64,000 nt of DNA, from NCBI RefSeq assembly GCF_900167935.1, contig NZ_FUYL01000009.1, positions 7,289 through 71,288 on the forward strand. Reading direction: 5' to 3'. The notes under the pieces were generated by a model. The model saw only the letters and a list, made by a program, of their open reading frames with translations. It was not told the DNA's origin and made no database searches. Within the stretch, counting starts at the first letter, position 1. Every line of letters begins with the position of its first letter. Positions 45,125 through 51,431 of this stretch are shown here, in pieces. A program made the position numbers and the translations under genes. The stretch is from Maribacter arcticus (lineage in GTDB: Bacteria; Bacteroidota; Bacteroidia; Flavobacteriales; Flavobacteriaceae).

Positions 45125-48100
45125 ATGACTATTAAGCTCCGCTATCTCTTTCTTGTATTTGTGCTATCTATTTTTAGCACCAGTTTTGCTCAAAAGAAAT
45201 CAGACAAAACCAACATAACTCCTCCATTAGAGAAAGATTACTATGAAAATTTAGAATGGAGAAATATTGGACCCGTTCGTGGCGGTCGTTCATTAGGTTC
45301 AGCAGGTAGCCCAGGTAGACCGAACGAATATTATTTTGGAGCTACTGGTGGCGGACTATGGAAAACTACGGATGGTGGTAATGAATGGGCGCCAGTTACA
45401 GACGGCCAAATTACAAGCTCTTCAGTTGGTGCGGTAGCCATCGCAGAAACAAATCCTGATATTGTTTATATCGGCATGGGAGAAGTACAACTACGCGGTA
45501 GCATAACGCAAGGTGATGGTGTCTATAAGACTAAAGATGGCGGTAAAACATGGAGGCATTTAGGACTTGAAGAAACCCAAGCGGTATCTCGAATTAGAAT
45601 TCATCCAACAAATCCTGATATCGTTTATGTTGCTGCTCTAGGTCACCCCTATGGTGATAATGAACAACGTGGGGTTTTTAAAAGTACGGATGGTGGAAAT
45701 ACATGGAAAAAGACATTATATGTTAGCGACAAAGCTGGTGCGGTAGATTTAATCATCGACAGAAATAACCCTAAAGTTCTATATGCAAGCACGTGGCAGG
45801 TTCAACGAAAAGCATGGAAAATGTGGGGCGGCGGACCAGATTGTAAGCTATGGAAATCCACTGACGCCGGTGAGACCTGGACAGATTTAACAGAAAATCC
45901 TGGTATGCCAGATGGCCCTATTGGTAAAATCGGAGTGACTGTTTCTCCCGCAGATTCAAACCGTGTTTGGGCAATTGTTGAAGCAAACGAAGGTGGTGTA
46001 TTTCGTTCAGATGATGCTGGTAAAACATGGGAACGCACCAATGATGAGCGTAAACTTAGACAACGCGCTTTTTACTATTCTAGAATTTATGCTGATCCCT
46101 TTGATAAAGATATTGTCTACGGATTAAATGTTGATTTCTGGAAATCTACGGATGGTGGTAAAACTTTTGATACCGAAATAAAAGTACCGCATGGCGATAA
46201 CCATGATTTGTGGATTGACCCAAATAATCCGCAGCGTATGATTTCTTCCAATGATGGTGGTGGTATCGTGAGCATAAACGGTGGAAAGACTTGGACAGAA
46301 GAAGATTATGTTACTACGCAATTATATCATGTCATGACAACTAATGATATTCCGTATCATGTTGCAGGTGCACAACAAGACAATAGTACTATAGCTATGC
46401 CTAGTGATGGTTGGGAACATATGCAGGCACGTGGTCAAGGCGATGGTTGGGCTTATGCCGTTGGCGGAGGTGAAAGTGGTTGGATTACCCAGCACCCCGA
46501 GAATTTAGATATTTTCTATGCAGGTAGCCAAGGTGCACTTTTAACACGATATGATAGAAGCAACGGGCAATCAAGAGACATTCAAGTATATCCAAGGTTT
46601 TTCTCAGGAGAACCTGCCAGTGCGCTACCAGAACGCTGGCAATGGACGTTTCCGATTATGTTCGCTCCACAAGATTCTAACGTAATGTATACTTGCTCGC
46701 AACACGTATGGAAAACTACCGATGACGGACAATCATGGGAAAAAATTAGTCCGGACCTCACCTATGCAGACCCCTCTACATTAGGGAAAACTGGTGGAAT
46801 TATTACCATGGATATGAACGGACCTGAAATTTACGCTACTGTATTTGCACTTGCACCATCTAATCATGACATTAATACCATCTGGGCAGGCTCAGATGAC
46901 GGAAAAATACATATCACTAGAGATGCAGGTAAAAATTGGGCAGACATTACTCCAAAAGATTTACCAAAATTTTCTAGAGTCAGTATTATTGACGAATCTA
47001 TCCATAATCCCGGTACACTATACGTCGCTGCAAACCGATATCAAGTAGATGATAGACAACCTTATGTTTTTAAAACCCATGATTATGGTAAAACTTGGAC
47101 AAAGATTACAAATGGAATCAAAGATGGTCATTTTGCAAGAGCTGTTCGCGAGGATCCGGTTAGAGAAGGCCTTCTATTCTTAGCCACAGAGCATGGCGTT
47201 TATTTTTCTATGAATGATGGTGAATTATGGCAGAGTATTCAGTTAAAATTACCAGACACGCCCGTACGTGATTTAGTAATTAAAGACAATGATGTTGTTT
47301 TAGGAACCCACGGTAGAGGTTTTTGGATTTTAGATGATATTCAACCACTAAGACAGTTCACTCCAGAAATGACCAAACAAGAAGCAGTACTGTTTCAACC
47401 TAGTAATACCTATAGAGGGTTAACCGATGCATCTATTCAATACTATCTAAAAGATCAGAAAGATACCATCACGTTTGAAATTTATGATGCCAACGACAAA
47501 TTAATAAACACCTTTACCGGTAGCGAACCTAAGTATGAGATTGACCCAAATTTACCGTATTGGTTACGTGGAGGCTCATCGAAACCTACCACCGCAAAAG
47601 GAATCAACACATTTACGTGGGACCTTAGGTATCCTGGAGCGACAACTTTTGATGGTATGATTATTTGGAGCGCAAGACCTGCAAGAGGCCCAAAAGCACC
47701 TTTAGGCACTTATAAGGTAAAAATGAAATCAGGAGATTATGAAAAAACATATTCATTTGATCTAGAAATGGATCCAAATCTTAAAGGAATCACTAAAGAA
47801 GATTTAGATGAGCAGTTCGAATTGTCAAACAAAATAATGGGGAAAACTACTGCTGCCAATGAAGCGGTTATTAAAATTCGAAAAATCAAAAAAACATTCA
47901 GTGATTCAAAAGATAAAATTGAACAAAACGATTATAATAAAACCGTAACTCCGTTTTTAAAAGAATTATCAGAAGTTGAAGAAGCCCTGTATCAGGTTAA
48001 AAATCAGTCTGGACAAGACCCTTTAAACTTTCCGATAAAACTAAACAATAGATTAGCATCATTACGACGTAGTGTAGAAGATGGAGATGCCAAACCTACT

Positions 48101-48238
48101 AATGGCGCATACAAAGTATATGAAGAATTATCAGCAGAGCTTGATGTAGAATTAGAAAAATTAAACAATATTCTAGAAAAGTATAAGACAAAAGTAAATC
48201 CTATTTTAATGAAAAATGGTGACGCTAAAATAGATTGA
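45125..48238 (+). CDS. Sortilin-like beta-propeller (VPS10/BNR-repeat) secreted protein
   Basis: A 1037-residue exported protein with signal peptide (cleavage near TSFAQ). It contains at least ten Asp-box turns of the type S/T-x-D-x-G-x-T/S-W, such as TTDGGNEW, TKDGGKTW, STDGGNTW, STDAGETW, SDDAGKTW, STDGGKTF, TTDDGQSW and TRDAGKNW, forming two stacked propellers. After about residue 730 comes a beta-rich and then helical tail (residues 870-1037). Similar proteins in Flavobacteriia are annotated as glycosyl hydrolases or sortilin-like, but no catalytic residue is evident. It probably acts outside the inner membrane, binding ligands or degrading polymers. There is no T9SS C-terminal sorting domain. 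Confidence 0.85.
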   Translation: MTIKLRYLFLVFVLSIFSTSFAQKKSDKTNITPPLEKDYYENLEWRNIGPVRGGRSLGSAGSPGRPNEYYFGATGGGLWKTTDGGNEWAPVTDGQITSSSVGAVAIAETNPDIVYIGMGEVQLRGSITQGDGVYKTKDGGKTWRHLGLEETQAVSRIRIHPTNPDIVYVAALGHPYGDNEQRGVFKSTDGGNTWKKTLYVSDKAGAVDLIIDRNNPKVLYASTWQVQRKAWKMWGGGPDCKLWKSTDAGETWTDLTENPGMPDGPIGKIGVTVSPADSNRVWAIVEANEGGVFRSDDAGKTWERTNDERKLRQRAFYYSRIYADPFDKDIVYGLNVDFWKSTDGGKTFDTEIKVPHGDNHDLWIDPNNPQRMISSNDGGGIVSINGGKTWTEEDYVTTQLYHVMTTNDIPYHVAGAQQDNSTIAMPSDGWEHMQARGQGDGWAYAVGGGESGWITQHPENLDIFYAGSQGALLTRYDRSNGQSRDIQVYPRFFSGEPASALPERWQWTFPIMFAPQDSNVMYTCSQHVWKTTDDGQSWEKISPDLTYADPSTLGKTGGIITMDMNGPEIYATVFALAPSNHDINTIWAGSDDGKIHITRDAGKNWADITPKDLPKFSRVSIIDESIHNPGTLYVAANRYQVDDRQPYVFKTHDYGKTWTKITNGIKDGHFARAVREDPVREGLLFLATEHGVYFSMNDGELWQSIQLKLPDTPVRDLVIKDNDVVLGTHGRGFWILDDIQPLRQFTPEMTKQEAVLFQPSNTYRGLTDASIQYYLKDQKDTITFEIYDANDKLINTFTGSEPKYEIDPNLPYWLRGGSSKPTTAKGINTFTWDLRYPGATTFDGMIIWSARPARGPKAPLGTYKVKMKSGDYEKTYSFDLEMDPNLKGITKEDLDEQFELSNKIMGKTTAANEAVIKIRKIKKTFSDSKDKIEQNDYNKTVTPFLKELSEVEEALYQVKNQSGQDPLNFPIKLNNRLASLRRSVEDGDAKPTNGAYKVYEELSAELDVELEKLNNILEKYKTKVNPILMKNGDAKID

Positions 48239-48288
48239 ATGAAGTAAAAGCAATGTCCAAAATCTGAGCACAACGAATTTCAAATTCT

Positions 48289-48296
48289 TATTTTTG
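48289..48296 (+). promoter_or_regulatory. -7 promoter element of rpe-ypdA
   Basis: TATTTTTG matches TAnnTTTG, 24 nt before the rpe ATG. No TTG at -33. Confidence 0.45.
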
Positions 48297-48320
48297 TAAT
48301 AAATCCAAAAGGAATACGAA

Positions 48321-48971
48321 ATGAGAAAACCAAGTATAGCACCATCACTTTTAGCTGCAGATTTTGGAAATCTTCAGCGTGATGTAGAAATGGTGAACGC
48401 CAGTGAAGCAGAGTATCATCATATTGATGTTATGGACGGCGTTTTTGTTCCAAACATTTCATACGGTATGCCTGTGGTGAAGGCAATTCAAAAAAGTGCC
48501 ACGAAGCCACTAGATGTGCATTTAATGATTGTAGACCCTGACCGTTACATTGAAGAATTTGCCAATTTAGGAGCCAGCATATTAACGGTGCACTACGAAG
48601 CATGCACTCATTTACATAGAACATTGCAGGCCATTAAGGCTCATGGTATGAAAGCTGGTGTCGCCTTAAATCCGCATACCAATATAATGCTGTTAGAAGA
48701 CACCATTCAAGACATTGATGTAGTATTGATTATGAGTGTTAATCCTGGTTTTGGCGGCCAATCGTTCATTGAAAATACGTACGAAAAAGTAAAGGCTTTA
48801 AAAGCATTAATTAAAAGAAAAAAATCATCTGCTTTAATAGAAATTGATGGAGGTGTTACCACTCAAAACTCTCAAAAATTAGTAGAAGCAGGTGCTGATA
48901 TTTTAGTTGCCGGCAGCTTTGTTTTTAAAAGTGACGACCCTTTAAAAACGATAAAAGAATTAAAGGGATGA
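48321..48971 (+). CDS. rpe: Ribulose-phosphate 3-epimerase
   Basis: A 216-residue TIM-barrel enzyme of the pentose phosphate pathway. It shows APSLLAADFGNL, HIDVMDGVFVPNISYG (metal His and catalytic Asp), LDVHLMI, LTVHYEA, MSVNPGFGGQSFI and IEIDGGVT with the second catalytic Asp. Length is normal. It overlaps the ypdA start by 4 nt (ATGA). Confidence 0.97.
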   Translation: MRKPSIAPSLLAADFGNLQRDVEMVNASEAEYHHIDVMDGVFVPNISYGMPVVKAIQKSATKPLDVHLMIVDPDRYIEEFANLGASILTVHYEACTHLHRTLQAIKAHGMKAGVALNPHTNIMLLEDTIQDIDVVLIMSVNPGFGGQSFIENTYEKVKALKALIKRKKSSALIEIDGGVTTQNSQKLVEAGADILVAGSFVFKSDDPLKTIKELKG

Positions 48972-49945
48972 AAACTGAATTTGATATCATCATCATTGGT
49001 GGTGGACCAATAGGGATAGCGTGTGGTTTAGAAGCCAAGAAAAACGGTATTAGCTACCTTATCTTAGAAAAGGGGCCTATTGTAAATTCCCTTTTCCACT
49101 ACCCATCTAACATGCAGTTTTTCTCATCATCTGAAAAATTGGAAATCGATGATATTCCTTTTATTAGCAAAGAAGCTAAGCCCAAAAGAGATGAGGCTTT
49201 AGAATACTATAGACGTATAGTAACCTCCAACAAATTAAATATTCATTTGTTCGAAAAAGTTGAGGACGTCAAAAAAGTTGACGAAACCTTTACTATAACT
49301 TCAAACAAGAATACATATACTGCGCAACAAATTGTGGTTGCTACAGGTTTTTACGACATTCCTAACTTATTGAATGTACCTGGTGAAAATTTGGATAAAG
49401 TAGTTCATTATTATAATAACCCACATTACTACTCAGGTCAAAAAGTAGCCGTTGTAGGCGCTAGTAATTCTGCTATTGATGCTGCGTTAGAGTGTTGGCG
49501 AAAAGGTGCTGAAGTTTCATTGATTATTCGTGGTTCAGAGGTAGGACAACGTGTAAAATATTGGGTTCGACCAGATATAATTAATCGAATTGAAGAAGGT
49601 AGCATTAAGGCGTATTATAATACAACAGTTAAGGCAATCACAAAGGACAAAATATCTCTAGCAACAGAAACCGGAGACGTAGAAATTGATAATAATTTTG
49701 TATTAGCCCTTACAGGCTACAAACCTAATTTTAGCTTTTTAGAAATGTTAGGTGTACATATCAGCAATGATGAGAAGAAACTTCCAGTGTATGACACAGA
49801 AACGATGGAAACCAACGTCAAAGGACTTTATTTGGCAGGGGTAATTTGTGGCGGAATGGAAACTCATAAATGGTTCATCGAGAACTCCCGAATTCATGCC
49901 AAAATGATTATTAAAAATATAATCTCAAATTCCATTACGACTTAG
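48968..49945 (+). CDS. ypdA: YpdA-family bacillithiol disulfide reductase
   Basis: A 325-residue NADPH-dependent flavoprotein of the YpdA (Bdr) type. FAD binding is shown by IIIIGGGPIGIACGLEA at the N-terminus; NADPH binding by VAVVGASNSAIDAALE around residue 160; and the C-terminal DTETMETNVKGLYLAGVICGG is the second FAD contact. There is no CxxC redox pair as in thioredoxin reductase, consistent with YpdA reducing bacillithiol disulfide. It is coupled with rpe, possibly linking NADPH supply from the pentose pathway to thiol redox control (inference). Confidence 0.92.
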   Translation: MKTEFDIIIIGGGPIGIACGLEAKKNGISYLILEKGPIVNSLFHYPSNMQFFSSSEKLEIDDIPFISKEAKPKRDEALEYYRRIVTSNKLNIHLFEKVEDVKKVDETFTITSNKNTYTAQQIVVATGFYDIPNLLNVPGENLDKVVHYYNNPHYYSGQKVAVVGASNSAIDAALECWRKGAEVSLIIRGSEVGQRVKYWVRPDIINRIEEGSIKAYYNTTVKAITKDKISLATETGDVEIDNNFVLALTGYKPNFSFLEMLGVHISNDEKKLPVYDTETMETNVKGLYLAGVICGGMETHKWFIENSRIHAKMIIKNIISNSITT

Positions 49946-49988
49946 ATAAGCAATACCACAATTTATAAAATAAACTATAAAATTAGAA

Positions 49989-50017
49989 GCCACATCCGTT
50001 AAAGATGTGGCTTTTTT
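49989..50017. terminator. Terminator of ypdA
   Basis: Hairpin GCCACATC-CGTTAAA-GATGTGGC (49989-50011) followed by six T residues. Its right arm and T-run are part of a 27-nt segment duplicated next to tRNA-Arg at 50721-50746. Confidence 0.88.
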
Positions 50018-50019
50018 AA

Positions 50020-50035
50020 TAGTGACCTCGAAGGG
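50020..50035 (-). repeat. Partial copy of the tRNA-Arg 3' end
   Basis: TAGTGACCTCGAAGGG is identical to 50731-50746, which covers the last 13 bases of the tRNA-Arg gene (discriminator, 3' acceptor strand, 3' T-stem) plus 3 flanking bases. No tRNA body follows. It may be one arm of an attachment-site duplication or the stump of a second tRNA gene. Confidence 0.8.
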
Positions 50036-50384
50036 GGAATTAATCTCAAACAATGTATGTAGAGACAAAAAAATTAGAAAACTAATGCCTTATGCACTAC
50101 AATAAGAACTATTTAATTACAAGAACTTTCACAAGTAGTTATCCAATATAATTTTAGGAATTGAAAATTACTAGATATGGCATGGGCGTTTACGTTGTAG
50201 TTTATCTTCAAAAATCACCGTTTAACTTAAGATAAAATTAATACTTGGTCTGTAAAAGGACGATTTCTTCTTTAAAAAGAATTGAGCATGTATTTCAACC
50301 AAGTATTTACTGCTTTTGGTCGAATCTTAAAACTTACGTTTATTTATTGCAGGAGATTTGTTAAAAATAATAACCCCCAACATT
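50036..50384. other. Gene-free region of 349 nt with nested inverted repeats
   Basis: No gene over 20 codons is convincing here. A 10-bp inverted repeat AATACTTGGT (50240-50249) / ACCAAGTATT (50298-50307) encloses a smaller hairpin TTCTTT/AAAGAA (50268-50281). This forms a candidate structured leader in front of the small membrane peptide gene. No riboswitch class is recognised. Confidence 0.5.
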
Positions 50385-50561
50385 ATGAAGACAGTTTTAC
50401 TTTTGAAAGGAATATATGAAGATGGTTTTAAAAACCTAAGCAATCTTATCCTTAAGTATTCTTTAAAGGCCTTTACTTGGTTTACAGTAATTTTATTCAT
50501 CTTAGTACTATATGCATTTATGCAAAGATTATTTTCTGGCTTTGGTTTTTCTAATATTTGA
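50385..50561 (+). CDS. Small (58 aa) single-span membrane protein, family copy B
   Basis: A 58-residue reading frame from ATG 50385, with a polar N-terminus (MKTVLLLKGIYEDGFKN), a hydrophobic span (about residues 29-45) and the ending LYAFMQRLFSGFGFSNI. It aligns without gaps to the peptide at 4520-4687 (20 identities in 55), and that alignment fixes the start at 50385 rather than at a TTG 27 nt upstream. It lies alone between ypdA and tRNA-Arg, in the interval bounded by the duplicated tRNA 3' end. I do not recognise a function. Confidence 0.7.
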   Translation: MKTVLLLKGIYEDGFKNLSNLILKYSLKAFTWFTVILFILVLYAFMQRLFSGFGFSNI

Positions 50562-50648
50562 AATTGAAATTTAACAAACTCAAAGTCAAAAGAGCATTGT
50601 CAAAATATCTTTTAGATATATCTTAGAATTAAACTACACTACATTATC

Positions 50649-50669
50649 GTACCGATTATTGTACCGATT
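50649..50669. repeat. Direct repeat GTACCGATT, two copies 12 nt apart
   Basis: GTACCGATT occurs at 50649-50657 and 50661-50669, just beyond the tRNA terminator and inside the interval bounded by the duplicated tRNA end. Such short iterated sites near tRNA ends can be integrase or excisionase sites, but no integrase gene is present. Confidence 0.4.
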
Positions 50670-50686
50670 TACCCAAAAAATAAAAT

Positions 50687-50722
50687 AAAAAAACCTAATC
50701 AACTAAAATAGTGTTGATTAGG
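50687..50722 (-). terminator. Terminator of tRNA-Arg
   Basis: On the minus strand: hairpin CCTAATCAAC/GTTGATTAGG (50694-50722), followed by a T-run (50687-50693). It lies 11 nt past the 3' end of the tRNA. Confidence 0.85.
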
Positions 50723-50733
50723 CTTTTTACTAG

Positions 50734-50807
50734 TGACCTCGAAGGGATTCAAACCCCCAACCCTCAGAGCCGAAATCTGATGCGCTATTCAGTTGCGCCA
50801 CGAGGCC
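50734..50807 (-). tRNA. tRNA-Arg, anticodon UCG
   Basis: A 74-nt cloverleaf on the minus strand. Acceptor 7 bp (GGCCTCG with CGAGGTC, one G-U), D-stem GCGC/GCGC, anticodon stem TCAGA/TCTGA with loop TTTCGGC (anticodon TCG, Arg codons CGN), variable loop GGGTT, T-stem GGGGG/CCCTT (two G-U pairs) with loop TTTGAAT, discriminator A. CCA is not encoded (CTA follows). The T-loop has T instead of the nearly universal C56, and the D-loop has A instead of G19, so the tertiary pair 19-56 is preserved as A-U. A promoter lies at 50865-50893 on the same strand. Confidence 0.95.
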
Positions 50808-50817
50808 ATTTTTTTCT

Positions 50818-50866
50818 GTATTCAGTATTCAGTATTCAGTATTCAGTATTCAGTATTCAGTATTCA
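50818..50866 (-). repeat. Heptanucleotide tandem repeat, 7 perfect copies, in the tRNA-Arg leader
   Basis: GTATTCA is repeated seven times without error (TGAATAC on the transcribed strand). It lies between the -7 promoter element (50865-50872) and the mature 5' end of tRNA-Arg (50807), so nearly all of the precursor leader consists of the repeat. Copy number can change by slippage. Confidence 0.95.
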
Positions 50867-50893
50867 AAACTAAATGTTATGAAGCAAGCACAA
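50865..50893 (-). promoter_or_regulatory. -33/-7 promoter of tRNA-Arg
   Basis: On the minus strand TTG (50891-50893) and TAGTTTTG (50865-50872) are separated by 18 nt, the preferred Bacteroidota spacing. It sits directly downstream of the yqeY stop and reads into the repeat and the tRNA. Confidence 0.6.
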
Positions 50894-50898
50894 AATAC

Positions 50899-51342
50899 TT
50901 ATGATAATTTCTTTTTAACAATGGTAGAAATTAATTTACCATCTGCTTGACCTGCTAATTCTTTAGATACAATACCCATTACCTTACCCATATCCTTCAT
51001 TCCTGAAGCACCTATTGAATCAATAGTTTGAACCACTACTTTCTCTACTTCCTCTTCTGTAAGTTGTTCTGGCAAAAATTGTTCGATAACCGCAATTTGT
51101 GCCAATTCTGGATCGGCAAGATCTTGTCTTCCTTGCTCTATAAATATTGCAGCACTATCTTTTCTTTGTTTTACTAATTTCTGTACTAATTGTATTTCGT
51201 CATCCTCTGTGATTTCACCATCACCACTAGTACTTACCATTAAGAGCGCTGATTTTATAGCTCTAAGTGATTCTAATGCAACCTTATCTTTAGCTTTCAT
51301 AGCCAATTTCAATTGCTCCATTACTTTTTGCTGTAAACTCAT
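50899..51342 (-). CDS. GatB/YqeY domain protein
   Basis: A 147-residue cytoplasmic protein with the YqeY fold (N-terminal helical bundle and a C-terminal tail domain like that of GatB). Conserved segments are AMKAKDKVALESLRAIKSAL, RKDSAAIFIEQGRQDLADPE and LPEQLTEEEVEKVV, with DMGKVMGIVSKELAGQADG at the end. The GatB relation suggests tRNA binding or amidotransferase-like scaffolding, but no enzymatic activity is established. It follows ftsZ in the same direction after a terminator. Confidence 0.92.
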   Translation of the reverse strand: MSLQQKVMEQLKLAMKAKDKVALESLRAIKSALLMVSTSGDGEITEDDEIQLVQKLVKQRKDSAAIFIEQGRQDLADPELAQIAVIEQFLPEQLTEEEVEKVVVQTIDSIGASGMKDMGKVMGIVSKELAGQADGKLISTIVKKKLS

Positions 51343-51362
51343 AGCCTCCTTATTTTGGTTTG

Positions 51363-51370
51363 CGAAGATA
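51363..51370 (-). promoter_or_regulatory. Possible -7 element of yqeY
   Basis: On the minus strand TATCTTCG differs from TAnnTTTG at one base and lies about 20 nt before the yqeY start, directly after the ftsZ terminator. Confidence 0.35.
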
Positions 51371-51376
51371 AAAAAT

Positions 51377-51407
51377 AAACCCGAAAACTATCTTAGTTTT
51401 CGGGTTT
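51377..51407 (-). terminator. Terminator of ftsZ and the dcw operon
   Basis: A 14-bp perfect stem AAACCCGAAAACTA/TAGTTTTCGGGTTT with a 3-nt loop; on the minus strand it runs into a T-rich stretch. It lies between the ftsZ stop and the yqeY start. Confidence 0.85.
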
Positions 51408-51431
51408 AAAAATATTAGTTGTATGCTATCT

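Noticed and set aside
50358-50384. Upstream TTG start of the second small peptide, with AGGAG nearby
   Set aside because: The ungapped alignment to the copy at 4520 begins at the ATG at 50385, and Bacteroidota do not rely on such a ribosome-binding site.
50818-50866. A repeat array that might be taken for CRISPR
   Set aside because: The units are 7 nt, contiguous and without spacers; no cas genes are present.
50711-50950. Plus-strand open frame across tRNA-Arg and the heptamer repeat
   Set aside because: It is produced by tRNA and repeat sequence, and translates to a repeated Phe/Ser/Val/Gln/Tyr string without homology.
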